Assembly: GCF_030269765.1 (NCBI RefSeq)
Contig: NZ_BSTX01000001.1
Span: 2,535,571 to 2,599,570, forward strand
Direction: 5' to 3'
DNA length: 64,000 nt
Source: Actinorhabdospora filicis
GTDB taxonomy: Bacteria > Actinomycetota > Actinomycetes > Mycobacteriales > Micromonosporaceae
Part shown: piece by piece, positions 40,016 to 48,594 of the stretch
Numbering within the stretch: position 1 is the stretch's first letter
How the letters are laid out: each line of letters starts with the position of its first letter
The notes under the pieces: model-generated
The model's database searches: none
What the model was told of the DNA's origin: nothing
What the model saw: only the letters and a program-made list of their open reading frames with translations
Position numbers and translations under genes: made by a program

Positions 40016-42036
40016 CTCGTCCCCTCCATGTCGTTCCTCCGGCGGGGTATGCGGGCCCGCACGGTGGTCCCGGACGCCCCGGACGCCACCGTCAGCTCGC
40101 CGCCCAGCTCGGCGGCGCGCTCACGCATCCCGATGAGCCCGACGCCGTAGCCGGTGCCGTCGGCGAGCCCGGCGCCGTCGTCGGCGACGTCCAGGGCCAC
40201 GGTATCGCCGGTGACCTCCAGCCGCAGCACGCACTCCGAGGCGGCGGCGTGTCTGACCACATTGGACAGCGCCTCGCCCGCGATGCGGTAGACCGCCTCC
40301 TCGACGGCCGCCGGGAGGTCCCCGGTCTCCCCGGCCTCTACCGCCACGCGCAGGCGCGGCCCGTCGAAGGCCTCGGCCTGCCGCCGCAGCGCCGTGGCGA
40401 GCCCGTACTGGTCCAGCACCGGCGGGCGCAGGTCGTGGACGGCCCGCCGCAGGTCGGCCAGCGCGCCGGTGAGGTCGCCGCGCAGCTCATCGAGGATCCG
40501 CCCGGCCCGCGCGGGATCGCGGGCGGCGAGGTTGCGGGCGGCCTCGGCCTTGAGCCCGGCGGCGGCCAGCGCGGGCCCGAGCCCGTCGTGCAGGTCGCGG
40601 CGCAGGCGGCGGCGCTCCTCGGCGATGCCGGTGACCAGGCGCTCCCGCCCGGCCTGGAGCTCCTCGGTCAGCGCGGTGTTGCGGACGGCGGCCGCGGCCT
40701 GCCGGACGAGGTCGGCCAGCAGTCGCTGGTCGGCGTCGCCCAGGCGCGTGCCGGGCCGGGGCGCGATGAGCAGGCGTCCGATGTGGACGCCCCGGTAGGC
40801 GAAGGGCAGGTCGAGGGCGGAGTCGGCGGGCTCACCCCACGCGGCCGACTGCCCGCCGTCCACCTCGACCTTGACGTAGGAGGCCCGGAAGGACCGCCCG
40901 ACCACCCGCGCGACCTCGCGCAGCAGCTCGCGCGGGTCGGTGGACTCCTCCAGCCGCACCGCCAGCGCCGCGATCAGGTCGTAGGGCTCGCCGCGACCGG
41001 TGAGGACCCGGTTGACGCCGCGCTGGACCCGCAGCCGCAACGGTCCATAGAGGACGGCCACCACACCGGCGCCCGCCACCGCGGCCACCGGATCGTCCAG
41101 GAACGCGCCCACCGAGACGAACACGGTGATGTCGACGCCGACGACCAGGACGGTGAGCAGCCCGTAGAGGAGGGTGCGGCCCAGCAGGATGTCGACGTCG
41201 TAGAGGCGGTAGCGGGAGACGGCGATGAGCACCGCCACGGCCACCACCGCCATGCTCGCCAGGTAGCTCACCAGGCCGTAGACCAGGCCCGGCGGGGCGA
41301 TCCGGTCGCCGAGGATGAGCGCGAACAGGACGCACCCGGCCAGCAGCATCCACCGCAGCTGCGCGCGCTTCTCGGCGTCGGCACCGAAGAAGCGGCGCAC
41401 GAAGGTGGCCAGCACGAACCCGTACACCGAGACGAAGATGAGCGGGAATCCCTTGGTGGACACCCAGTACGCGTCGGGCAGCGGCAGCGCGAACGGGTCG
41501 GGCCGCAGCGCCTCCGGTACCGCCCCGCCCGGGTCCAGCAGCCGCCACGGGACGGTGAACAGCACGCCGACCACGTAGACCGCCGCGACCAGCGCCAGCC
41601 CCGCCGGCCACCGCCACCGGCGGCCGGGCAGCCTGCCGTCGGGGAAGTAGAGCAGCAGCGCCAGCTGCGACAGGTTGATGACCGGCCCGATCCGGCCGCC
41701 CGCCCAGATCGCCGCCGAGGTCAGCGGCAGGTGCCCGCCGTGCCCGGCCAGCGACAGCGTCGCGTACGCGCTGCCCACCCCGACCGCGTAGGCGCTGAGA
41801 CCGGTCGCCATCAGCAGCCACGTCATCGGGTGGCGCGGCAGCCGCGTGGCCAGGATCGCCGCCGCCGCGACGTAGGGCAGGCCCGCGCCCAGGTCCTGCC
41901 AGGCCGGGGCCGACAGGGCCTCGCTGCCGACGCCGCCGGGATGCCCGGTGTCCACCCAGATCACGAAGGCGGTGGCGGGCAGGCACAGCAGCGCCAGGGT
42001 GTAGGCGAGGCGTCTGAGCGGGCGATCGTGCGGCAC
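40012..42036 (-). CDS. Membrane histidine kinase (HisKA_3/NarX type) with GAF-like domain
   Basis: This protein has about 674 residues. The N-terminal half has eight or nine hydrophobic helices. A GAF-like segment follows (about 350-465). The dimerisation/phosphorylation helix is EERRRLRRDLHDGLGPALAAAG with the phospho-His near 485, and the HATPase has NVVRHAAASECVLRLEV and DDGAGLADGTGYGVGLIGMRERA. This is a NarL-type partner kinase. The start is one of two adjacent GTG codons (42036 or 42039); no Shine-Dalgarno sequence is present, so the message may be leaderless. The long in-frame extension upstream to 43275 is antisense to other genes and not used. Confidence 0.9.
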   Translation of the reverse strand: MPHDRPLRRLAYTLALLCLPATAFVIWVDTGHPGGVGSEALSAPAWQDLGAGLPYVAAAAILATRLPRHPMTWLLMATGLSAYAVGVGSAYATLSLAGHGGHLPLTSAAIWAGGRIGPVINLSQLALLLYFPDGRLPGRRWRWPAGLALVAAVYVVGVLFTVPWRLLDPGGAVPEALRPDPFALPLPDAYWVSTKGFPLIFVSVYGFVLATFVRRFFGADAEKRAQLRWMLLAGCVLFALILGDRIAPPGLVYGLVSYLASMAVVAVAVLIAVSRYRLYDVDILLGRTLLYGLLTVLVVGVDITVFVSVGAFLDDPVAAVAGAGVVAVLYGPLRLRVQRGVNRVLTGRGEPYDLIAALAVRLEESTDPRELLREVARVVGRSFRASYVKVEVDGGQSAAWGEPADSALDLPFAYRGVHIGRLLIAPRPGTRLGDADQRLLADLVRQAAAAVRNTALTEELQAGRERLVTGIAEERRRLRRDLHDGLGPALAAAGLKAEAARNLAARDPARAGRILDELRGDLTGALADLRRAVHDLRPPVLDQYGLATALRRQAEAFDGPRLRVAVEAGETGDLPAAVEEAVYRIAGEALSNVVRHAAASECVLRLEVTGDTVALDVADDGAGLADGTGYGVGLIGMRERAAELGGELTVASGASGTTVRARIPRRRNDMEGTR

Positions 42037-42080
42037 CACGACAGCGTGCCACCGCGGGTGTCCCGCCGCGCCGGGCGAAC

Positions 42081-42099
42081 GTCCCGGGCCACCCGGGAC
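42081..42099. promoter_or_regulatory. Palindrome in the kinase/membrane-protein divergent region
   Basis: GTCCCGGG-cca-CCCGGGAC is a perfect 8-base dyad midway between the kinase start and the divergent membrane-protein gene. It may be the response regulator's binding site, though GC-rich palindromes arise easily in this genome. Confidence 0.35.
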
Positions 42100-42204
42100 A
42101 CCCGCCCGCTTCCGGCGCGCCCGCGGCTCTGCCGGCCCGGGACGTCCGGAAGGGACGGTGTGCCGGTGGCCGACCTGCGGCCGCGCGCCCACGAGGGGGA
42201 ACAC

Positions 42205-42798
42205 ATGACCGCACCGCTCACCGCCACCAGACCCGGCGCGATCCGCGTCGCCGGGGCGGCGGCCCTGCTCGGCACGCTCGCCTGGTCGCTCGGGCAGCTC
42301 GACCGGAACAACGTGACCATCGACGACGGCCAGTCCGCCTGGGACCTGGGCACCGGCGGCGTCTTCATGCTCACGGTCATCGGCCTGCACTGGGCCGTCC
42401 TGGCGACCCGCGCCACCGGCCCCCGCAAGGGCCGGATCATCCCGATCGGCCTGATGGGGACGGCGTTCCTGGCCGCGATCGTGAACGTGGCCTCCATGCC
42501 CTACCCGACCTACGGCGACCTGCCGGGCTGGCTCATGGTCATCGACCCCGCCTGGCCGCTGACCATGCTGGGGATGGCGGTGGAGGGGATCGCCATCGCC
42601 CGCGTGGGGAAGTGGACCGGGCCGCTGCGGTGGCTGCCGCTGGCCGCCGGTGTGTGGCTGCCGGTGCTGATCGGGCTCAAGTTCGGCGTGGGGGACGGCG
42701 TCGCGCTCACCTACCTCTCCGCCCTCTGGCTGCTGGGCACCTACGGATTCATCGGCGCCCTGCTCCTCACCCGCCCCAAGGCCGCCATCGGATGGTGA
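42205..42798 (+). CDS. Six-helix membrane protein
   Basis: This 197-residue protein has about six hydrophobic segments (IRVAGAAALLGTLAWSLG, GVFMLTVIGLHWAVL, GLMGTAFLAAIVNVAS and others) separated by short loops. The family is not recognised. GAGGGGGA precedes the ATG. Its position opposite the two-component system suggests control by it. It is followed 52 bases later by the gene at 42851, which has the same orientation. Confidence 0.72.
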   Translation: MTAPLTATRPGAIRVAGAAALLGTLAWSLGQLDRNNVTIDDGQSAWDLGTGGVFMLTVIGLHWAVLATRATGPRKGRIIPIGLMGTAFLAAIVNVASMPYPTYGDLPGWLMVIDPAWPLTMLGMAVEGIAIARVGKWTGPLRWLPLAAGVWLPVLIGLKFGVGDGVALTYLSALWLLGTYGFIGALLLTRPKAAIGW

Positions 42799-42850
42799 CG
42801 GGTTGGCCGATTCCGGCCCCAAAGACCGTTTCGGCGACGACCATGGAGTC

Positions 42851-43582
42851 ATGAGCCAGGAGCCGACCCGGCCGGGTGGGCCGGAGCCGGACCCGTGGCG
42901 TCCGCCCGGGCCGTTCCCACCTGATCCGCAGCGACCCGCCGAACCCGTCGAACCGCCGCGGTCGGCCGAACCCGTACCGACACCCGTACCGCCGGATTCA
43001 CCGGCGCCCATGCCGGATGTGCCGCCGCCTCCCTCCGGGGAGGCGGGGCCTCCGGGCCCCACGACGACGACCGCGATACAGCTCGGGCACCCCGGAGGGG
43101 TGCCCGGTTCGCCATCCGGGCCGCCCCGGCAGAAGGGCGTCCTGATCGCCGTCTCGGTGTTCGTCGCGGTCGGGATCCTGTGCCTGCTGTTCGGGCTGAT
43201 CGGGCTCATCCGCGCCGCCGGCGAGAAGCCCGCCGAGGACGGCTCCGGCGTCCAGCCGACGCCCGACACGCCCACCGCCCCCGCCTCGCCGCCCGCGTTC
43301 GCCGCGCCACCGCCGGGCGTGGCCGCGTCCGGGATCGGCGAGGCGATCCCCGGCGACGGGACCTACCTGGTCGGCGCCGACGTCGAGGCCGGGCGGTACC
43401 GGACGACGGTCCCGGCCACCGCGATCCTCTGCTACTGGGAGCGGCTGTCCAACACCACCGGCGAGCTCGACGACATCATCGCCAACGGCAACGCCAAACC
43501 CGGCACCCAGGCGGTCATCACCATCGAGCCCGATGACGTGGCCTTCCGCAGCGAGGGCTGCGGACTCTGGCGGCGAACGTGA
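42851..43582 (+). CDS. Single-pass membrane protein with Pro-rich head and extracellular domain
   Basis: This protein has 243 residues. A cytoplasmic head of about 95 residues is over one third proline. One transmembrane helix follows (GVLIAVSVFVAVGILCLLFGLIGLI). A Thr/Pro linker leads to an extracellular domain of about 80 residues with GDGTYLVGADVEAGRYRT and two Cys (LCYW and EGCGLW). This C-terminal module is common on actinomycete lipoproteins and membrane proteins and is not understood. It ends exactly at a bidirectional terminator. Confidence 0.78.
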   Translation: MSQEPTRPGGPEPDPWRPPGPFPPDPQRPAEPVEPPRSAEPVPTPVPPDSPAPMPDVPPPPSGEAGPPGPTTTTAIQLGHPGGVPGSPSGPPRQKGVLIAVSVFVAVGILCLLFGLIGLIRAAGEKPAEDGSGVQPTPDTPTAPASPPAFAAPPPGVAASGIGEAIPGDGTYLVGADVEAGRYRTTVPATAILCYWERLSNTTGELDDIIANGNAKPGTQAVITIEPDDVAFRSEGCGLWRRT

Positions 43583-43604
43583 AGGGCGGCCCGCGGGCCG
43601 CCCT
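43583..43604. terminator. Bidirectional terminator hairpin
   Basis: AGGGCGGCC pairs perfectly with GGCCGCCCT around a 4-base loop. It is flush with the stop of the plus-strand gene and five bases from the stop of the minus-strand VOC gene. Confidence 0.8.
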
Positions 43605-43608
43605 CTGA

Positions 43609-44019
43609 CTACTGCTTCCAGCCCCCGTACGGGACCGTGATCATCTCCATGTAGTGCCCATCGGGATCCTCGAAATAGACCCCGCGGCCGCCGTCATTGG
43701 TGTTGATCTCGCCCGGCGTGGACTTGCGCGGATCGCCCCAGTAGGGCACCCGCCATTCCTTCAGCAGCGCGAACCCGGCGTCGAAGACGTCATCGGTGAC
43801 CAGGAAGGCGTAGTGCTGCGGATGGACTTCCTCACCCGGTGGCACCGCGGCGAAGTCGAGCCCGACGCCGTTATCGGTGTTCACCTGGATGAACGGCCCC
43901 CACTCCGCGCCGATCTCCAGGCCGAGAACGTCGGCCCAGAACTGGGCGGAGATGCGGTGGTTCGTCGTGGCGACGATGGTGTGATTGAGCTGCACTGAAC
44001 TTTTGCGGGGTTCAGACAC
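43609..44019 (-). CDS. VOC-family (glyoxalase/bleomycin-resistance-like) protein
   Basis: This 136-residue protein has two beta-alpha-beta-beta-beta modules. LNHTIVATTNHRISAQFWADVLGLE is at the N terminus and GRGVYFEDPDGHYMEMITVPYG at the C terminus, with the metal-site residues His and Glu in place. Members are dioxygenases, lyases or binding proteins; the substrate is unknown. The start is the GTG at 44019 with AGGAG about 11 bases upstream. Confidence 0.85.
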   Translation of the reverse strand: MSEPRKSSVQLNHTIVATTNHRISAQFWADVLGLEIGAEWGPFIQVNTDNGVGLDFAAVPPGEEVHPQHYAFLVTDDVFDAGFALLKEWRVPYWGDPRKSTPGEINTNDGGRGVYFEDPDGHYMEMITVPYGGWKQ

Positions 44020-44135
44020 GTGCGGTGGTACTCCTAGAAGTCGTGACGAAGCCGACCCCGGACCGGTACAAGAAGGTCGACGGGAGCAACGCCACCGCCT
44101 TCGAAGCTAACCGATCTTGACGGCCGCGCGCAACC

Positions 44136-44591
44136 TCACGCGTCCCGCAGCGCCTTCAGGGCGGTGTCGGCGTGCGCGTTCATGTTGGTCTCGCTGGAGA
44201 TGACCTCGATGAGCCGCCGGTCCTTGCCGATCACGAAGGTGACCCGCTTCGTGCTCAGCGGCCCCAGCGCGAGCTTGCGCCGCACGCCCATGGCCCGCGC
44301 GACGTCCCCGTCCACATCGGACAGCAGCGGGTAGTCGAAGTCGTGCTTGGCGGCGAACTCGGCCTGCTTGTCGACGGTGTCCTTGCTGATCCCGACGCGC
44401 TGCGCGCCGACCTCGGCGAACTCGGCGGCCAGGTCCCGGAAGTGGCAGGACTCGGCGGTGCATCCCCGCGTCATGGCGGCGGGATAGAAGAACAGGACCA
44501 CCGGCCCGTCCTCCAACAGCGCCGACAGCCGCCGGGGAGTGCCGGTCTGGTCGGGTAGTTCGAAGTCCTCGACGAGGTCACCGGGCTGCAT
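44136..44591 (-). CDS. bcp: Peroxiredoxin, Bcp/PrxQ type
   Basis: This 151-residue thioredoxin-fold protein has the peroxidatic Cys44 in YPAAMTRGCTAESCHFRD and a resolving Cys49 five residues on, as in Bcp/PrxQ. The Thr-x-x-Cys environment is intact. It reduces peroxides using thioredoxin-like donors in the cytosol. The usual PxxxT motif is slightly altered (PAAMT), as in many actinobacterial members. No operon partner is visible. Confidence 0.92.
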   Translation of the reverse strand: MQPGDLVEDFELPDQTGTPRRLSALLEDGPVVLFFYPAAMTRGCTAESCHFRDLAAEFAEVGAQRVGISKDTVDKQAEFAAKHDFDYPLLSDVDGDVARAMGVRRKLALGPLSTKRVTFVIGKDRRLIEVISSETNMNAHADTALKALRDA

Positions 44592-44698
44592 GGCGGCTCC
44601 TTCCGGGTCGGACTTGAGGGTAGCGGTTCGCGCGGCGGCGGGGGCGGGGACCTGTCCGGCCCATCGCGCCGGGCCGCCCGGCTTGGCAGACTGGCGCC

Positions 44699-45895
44699 AT
44701 GCGGAAACTGGGCCTGGCCACGGTCCTCGCCCTCGCGCTGGCGGCGGTGGCGGTACCGGCCGCCGCCGAGGCGCCCGGCGTGTGGTCGAGCGCGTGGGCG
44801 CGGGCGATGCAGGCGCCCACCGCGAGCGCCGCCGCCTCGCCGGACTGGTCGCTGGCGGGCTTCGCCGGGGAGAGCGTGCGGCAGGTCCTGCGCCTCACCG
44901 CCGGCGGGACGAAGATGCGCGTCACGCTCTCCAACCGCTACGGCACCCGCCCGCTGGTGGTCTCGGGGGCGAGCGTCGCGCTGGCGGGCGCCGGGGGCGG
45001 CATCGCGCCGGGCACGTCCTGGCCGCTCACCTTCGGCGGGCGCGCCGCGACGGTGATCGCGCCCGGTGAGGAGCTGCGCTCCGACGCCGCCCGGCTGGAC
45101 GCCGCCGCGCTCACCCGGATCAGCGTCACGCTCTGGTTCGCCGGGACGACCGGACCGGCGACCTTCCACCGCACCGCCGCCGAGCGGGCCTACCGCGCCC
45201 CCGGCGACCACCGCCACGACACCAGCGGCGCGGCCTTCACCACGCCGGTCCTCTCGTCCTACTACCTCACCGCAGTCGAGGTCGCCGGGCCGCGCGAGGA
45301 CGCCGTGGTCGCCTTCGGCGACTCCATCACCGACGGCCTCGGCTCCACCGTCGGCGGCGACGACCGTTACCCCGACCAGCTCACCGCACGCCTCGGCTCG
45401 GCCGTGCTCAACTGCGGCATCACCGGCAACCGGCTGCTGACCGGCACCGAGCGCTACGGGGAGTCGGCGCTGGCCCGGTTCGCGCGGGACGTGCTGGCGC
45501 GGCCGGGCGTCCGGACGGTCGTGGTGCTCATCGGGGTCAACGACATCGGCGAGTCCGGCGGGGACCCGGCGATCGCGGGCCGGATCGTGGAGGGGCTGCG
45601 GACCCTGGTCGTGGCCGCCAAGACGCGCGGGCTGCGGATCGTGGGTGCGACACTGACGCCGTTCAAGGGGTCCTATTACGACAGTCCGGCCAACGAGGCG
45701 GCCCGGGACGCCGTCAACGCGTGGATCCGCTCGCCCGGGTCCTTCGACGCGGTGGTCGACTTCGACGCCGCGCTGGCCGATCCGGCCGAGCCGGACCGGA
45801 TGCGCGCGGAGTTCAGCGCGGGCTCCGACGGGCTGCACCCCAACCCGGCGGGCTTCGCGGCGATGGCGGCGGCCTTCGACCCGGCGGCGCTGTAA
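44699..45895 (+). CDS. Secreted SGNH/GDSL-type hydrolase
   Basis: This 398-residue exported esterase-like protein has a signal peptide (MRKLGLATVLALALAAVAV, cleavage near PAAAEA). A beta-rich N-terminal domain covers about 35-195. The SGNH domain has block I GDSITDGLGS (about 205), block II GITGNRLL, block III GVNDIG and block V DGLHPNPAG with the catalytic Asp and His. Similar actinomycete proteins hydrolyse acyl or acetyl esters of polysaccharides or lipids outside the cell. The start at 44699 gives the complete signal peptide. A terminator follows eight bases after the stop. Confidence 0.9.
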   Translation: MRKLGLATVLALALAAVAVPAAAEAPGVWSSAWARAMQAPTASAAASPDWSLAGFAGESVRQVLRLTAGGTKMRVTLSNRYGTRPLVVSGASVALAGAGGGIAPGTSWPLTFGGRAATVIAPGEELRSDAARLDAAALTRISVTLWFAGTTGPATFHRTAAERAYRAPGDHRHDTSGAAFTTPVLSSYYLTAVEVAGPREDAVVAFGDSITDGLGSTVGGDDRYPDQLTARLGSAVLNCGITGNRLLTGTERYGESALARFARDVLARPGVRTVVVLIGVNDIGESGGDPAIAGRIVEGLRTLVVAAKTRGLRIVGATLTPFKGSYYDSPANEAARDAVNAWIRSPGSFDAVVDFDAALADPAEPDRMRAEFSAGSDGLHPNPAGFAAMAAAFDPAAL

Positions 45896-45902
45896 CGCCA
45901 AA

Positions 45903-45922
45903 GGGCGGCCCGAAGGCCGCCC
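45903..45922. terminator. Bidirectional terminator hairpin
   Basis: GGGCGGCC pairs perfectly with GGCCGCCC around a 4-base loop, eight bases past the SGNH hydrolase stop and about 70 bases past the carotenoid oxygenase stop. Confidence 0.75.
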
Positions 45923-45942
45923 GATCGAGTGTCCACAGAGGT

Positions 45943-46020
45943 CAGTCGGCGATCCACTCACCGTGACTCAGTCGGCGATCCACTCCCCATGACTCAGTCG
46001 TTGATCCACGTCCCGTGGAA
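45943..46020. repeat. 26-base tandem repeat, three copies, from the oxygenase 3' end
   Basis: Units starting CAGTCGGCGATCCACTC at 45943 and 45969, and CAGTCGTTGATCCACG at 45995, are exactly 26 bases apart. On the minus strand the third is the true C terminus of the carotenoid oxygenase (HGTWIND, stop). The other two would encode HGEWIAD, stop, each in a different frame. Confidence 0.85.
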
Positions 46021-47289
46021 ACCCATCGGAACCCGGCGCGGCAGGTGCACCGCCGCCACCGTCTCCAGGCTCGCCGCGTCCAGGACCAGCAGGTCCGAGC
46101 CGCTGCCCTCGCGGTCGGTGACGATCGACAGCAGCCAGCCGTCATCCTCGGCGGTGGCACCCGGGCGGGGGACGAACTCCGCCTCGCCGGGCACGACGCC
46201 CAGGTCGCGGACGCTCGCTGCGCCCTCGGCGTCGTACTTCACGATCTCCCCGCCGGTGACGGCGTAGAGGTAGCGGGTGGGACGGCCGGTGCGGCCCTCG
46301 TCGATGGACGGGAACTCCACGTCCCGGTCGTCCAGGTCGGTCTCGGTGACCGTGCCGGTGGCGGGGTCGACGGTCCAGCGGTGCAGCACCGAACCGTGAT
46401 GGCGGGCGGAGTTGGGCACGGCGCCCACGTAGCCCCAGATCCCGGCGAAGGACTCGCGGGTGTAGCGCACCGCCTCCAGCGTCACCCGGCCCAGCTCGTC
46501 CTCGAAGGCGTTCCCGACGTGGAAGACGTAGCCGGGCTCGACGTCGAACCAGCGCAGGCCGGTCCCGTCGTGGCGCATGAGGCCGATGCGGGCGCCGTAG
46601 GCGTCCGACCAGGAGAACGGCAGGGCCTTGCCGACCTTCTCCATGTCGAAGACCACCGGCAGGTCCAGCCAGACCACGTGGTTGGCGGTGATGGCGAAGT
46701 CGTGCATCATCGTCGCCCCGGGACCCTCCACGGTGGACGTGTGGATCAGCTCGCCGGAGGCCGAGATCCGGTGGTAGGTCAGGAACGGCGGGCGGAAGGC
46801 GTAGCCGAACAGGTGCAGCTCGCCGGTGACCGGGTCCTCCTTGGGGTGGGCGGTCATCGCGGTGGTCAGCCGCCCACCGAAGTCCACCGGCCCGACGGTG
46901 TCCAGCTCGGGGGTGAGCTCGTAGGGGTGGCTGGACTCCACCAGGGCCAGGATGCGCCCGGCGTGGCGGATGACGGAGGTGTTGGCGGTGGACACGTCCA
47001 GGTCGACGCGGCCGGTCTCGGGGTCGACGTAGCGTCCGCGCTTGGTCTCCACCCAGCGGTTGCGGTACCACTCGGCGCGGCCGTCGCGCAGCCGCACGCC
47101 GTGGACCATGCCCGCGCCGGCGAACCAGTGCCCGGGGTCGGCGCCCGGCAGCGGGTTGGGGCCGTTGCGGAAGTAGCGGCCGTTCAGTTCGGCGGGGAGG
47201 GTGCCGGTGACCTTCAGGTCCACCGCGCCGATCTCGTCGGCGACGGGAGCGCGCAGGCCGGTCAGGTATCCGGGAGCGGTGGTCGTCAT
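45994..47289 (-). CDS. Carotenoid cleavage oxygenase family protein
   Basis: This 431-residue seven-bladed propeller has the four His iron ligands in the expected settings: MTAHPKEDP, MMHDFAITANH, YVFHVGNAFED and the C-terminal MGFHGTW. RYFRNGPNP near residue 38 is the standard N-terminal signature. It oxidatively cleaves carotenoids, apocarotenoids or stilbene-like substrates; the substrate is unknown. It is encoded 35 bases downstream of a small membrane protein in a likely two-gene operon under the PadR-type regulator at 48013. The 3' end is followed by two extra, decayed copies of its last 26 bases. Confidence 0.9.
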   Translation of the reverse strand: MTTTAPGYLTGLRAPVADEIGAVDLKVTGTLPAELNGRYFRNGPNPLPGADPGHWFAGAGMVHGVRLRDGRAEWYRNRWVETKRGRYVDPETGRVDLDVSTANTSVIRHAGRILALVESSHPYELTPELDTVGPVDFGGRLTTAMTAHPKEDPVTGELHLFGYAFRPPFLTYHRISASGELIHTSTVEGPGATMMHDFAITANHVVWLDLPVVFDMEKVGKALPFSWSDAYGARIGLMRHDGTGLRWFDVEPGYVFHVGNAFEDELGRVTLEAVRYTRESFAGIWGYVGAVPNSARHHGSVLHRWTVDPATGTVTETDLDDRDVEFPSIDEGRTGRPTRYLYAVTGGEIVKYDAEGAASVRDLGVVPGEAEFVPRPGATAEDDGWLLSIVTDREGSGSDLLVLDAASLETVAAVHLPRRVPMGFHGTWIND

Positions 47290-47324
47290 CTTCGTGCCCT
47301 TCTTCGCGTCGTGGGGGTGGTGGA

Positions 47325-47906
47325 CTACTCGGCGGCGGCCATGGCGGCCTGCACGGCGGCGCGGCGCTTGTCCAGCACGCCCCGGTAGTAGCCGGTGAAC
47401 CAGGCGGGGACGCCGAACCCGGCGACCTTGATGGCGATCAGCCAGACGGTGGCCCCGGGGGCGTAGGCGTTCAGGACGGCGAGCGCGATGGCGGTCAGGG
47501 TGAAGCCGATCGCCCACGCGCCGGTGAAGACGTAGGCGGCGCGGATGAAGTAGGGGTTGGTGTGCAGCTCCGGTTCGACCATGCCCTTGGCGATGCCGAG
47601 GGTGAAGGGCCGCTTCACCAGCATCGAGCCCCAGGCGGTGGCGGCGAGCCAGGCGATCGAGATGGCGGTGCTGTACGAGCCGAGCGGGGTGGGGTCCCAG
47701 AGGGTGGCCGCGGCCAGGCCCACCAGGAAGATCCCGGAGCTGATCTCGACGATCAGCGCGTCCCACTTGTGGCCCTTGCGGAGGTCGTAGCCGATGAAGA
47801 CGACCGAGAGGAGCGCGCCGACGATGGCGCCCCAGCGGGGCTCGCCGTTGGTGGTGATGGCGGCGAAGGCGATCCAGGGGAGGAAGGTGCGGACGTAACG
47901 CAGCAT
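47325..47906 (-). CDS. Membrane protein in the carotenoid oxygenase operon
   Basis: This 193-residue protein has five or six hydrophobic helices (MLRYVRTFLPWIAFAAITT, WGAIVGALLSVVFIGYD, ISSGIFLVGLAAATLW and others). It resembles intracellular-septation-like (VC0807-type) membrane proteins in length and spacing. AAGGAG lies before ATG 47906, so the longer frame is rejected. It may localise or supply the hydrophobic substrate for the oxygenase, but that is inference from position only. The PadR operator lies directly upstream. Confidence 0.75.
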   Translation of the reverse strand: MLRYVRTFLPWIAFAAITTNGEPRWGAIVGALLSVVFIGYDLRKGHKWDALIVEISSGIFLVGLAAATLWDPTPLGSYSTAISIAWLAATAWGSMLVKRPFTLGIAKGMVEPELHTNPYFIRAAYVFTGAWAIGFTLTAIALAVLNAYAPGATVWLIAIKVAGFGVPAWFTGYYRGVLDKRRAAVQAAMAAAE

Positions 47907-47941
47907 CGGGGTGGCTCCTTCGGAAGGCCTCGCGGCCGACA

Positions 47942-48006
47942 TTCCTGTGTTGACATGTCGAAGATAGAACCTCCACCGACGACATGTCAACACAGGAAGG
48001 TAAGAT
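47942..48006. promoter_or_regulatory. Divergent PadR-type operator and promoters
   Basis: TTCCTGTGTTGACATGTCG (47942-47960) and its exact 19-base complement at 47980-47998 are separated by 19 bases. Each arm contains the palindrome GACATGTC and a TTGACA. On the minus strand TTGACA and TATCTT (18-base spacer) give a promoter for the membrane protein/oxygenase operon. On the plus strand TAAGAT at 48001-48006 precedes the PadR start by six bases, implying a leaderless transcript. Confidence 0.75.
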
Positions 48007-48012
48007 TTCTCC

Positions 48013-48594
48013 ATGAGCCTTCGACACGCCGTCCTCGGTCTGCTCGCCAACGGCCCCGCCAGCGGCTACGACCTGCTGAAATCCTTCGAACTCTCGCTGT
48101 CGAACGTCTGGTCGGCCACCCAGAGCCAGCTGTACGGAGAACTCGGCAAGCTGGACGCGGCCGGGCTCATCGTCGTCGCCTCCGAGGGCCCGCGCGGCCG
48201 CAAGGAGTACGCGATCACCGACGAGGGACGCGCCGAACTGCGCCACTGGCTGCTGGAGGTCGAGCCCACCCGCGTCCGCCGCAGCGACATGCTCCTGCGC
48301 GTCTTCTTCCTCAACCAGGTCACCCCGGCCGAGGCCGAGGGCTATCTCGACGGCCAGGAGAAGCACGCCCAGGCCTACCACGATCACCTGCTGGCCCTGG
48401 AAGGCCAGATCCCGTGGGACGACACCGCACTGTCGGTCTACGGGCGCATCGCCATGGAGTGGGGCATCCGCTTCAGCCGCGCGTCCATTGAATGGTCCGC
48501 CTGGGCCAAGGAGCGCTTGCGCGACGCGGCCCTGCCGGAAGGGGAGTGGGCGAAGGAGCGACTGCGTGAGGCCGGACTGGAGGAGAAGAGCTAG
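48013..48594 (+). CDS. PadR-family transcriptional regulator
   Basis: This 193-residue protein has an N-terminal winged helix (LRHAVLGLLANGPASGYDLLKSF with VWSATQSQLYGELGKLDAAGL and the wing GPRGRKEYAITDEG). The C-terminal dimerisation helices (about 90-190) have the usual VTPAEAEGYLDGQ. PadR proteins repress a neighbouring gene until a small ligand, often a phenolic or hydrophobic compound, binds. A large palindrome lies between it and the divergent oxygenase operon and is the likely operator for both. Its stop overlaps that of a small membrane protein on the other strand. Confidence 0.9.
   Translation: MSLRHAVLGLLANGPASGYDLLKSFELSLSNVWSATQSQLYGELGKLDAAGLIVVASEGPRGRKEYAITDEGRAELRHWLLEVEPTRVRRSDMLLRVFFLNQVTPAEAEGYLDGQEKHAQAYHDHLLALEGQIPWDDTALSVYGRIAMEWGIRFSRASIEWSAWAKERLRDAALPEGEWAKERLREAGLEEKS

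Noticed and set aside
42037-43275. Long N-terminal extension of the histidine kinase
   Set aside because: The upstream part is Pro/Gly-rich shadow sequence antisense to two real plus-strand genes. The kinase starts at a GTG next to its first hydrophobic helix.
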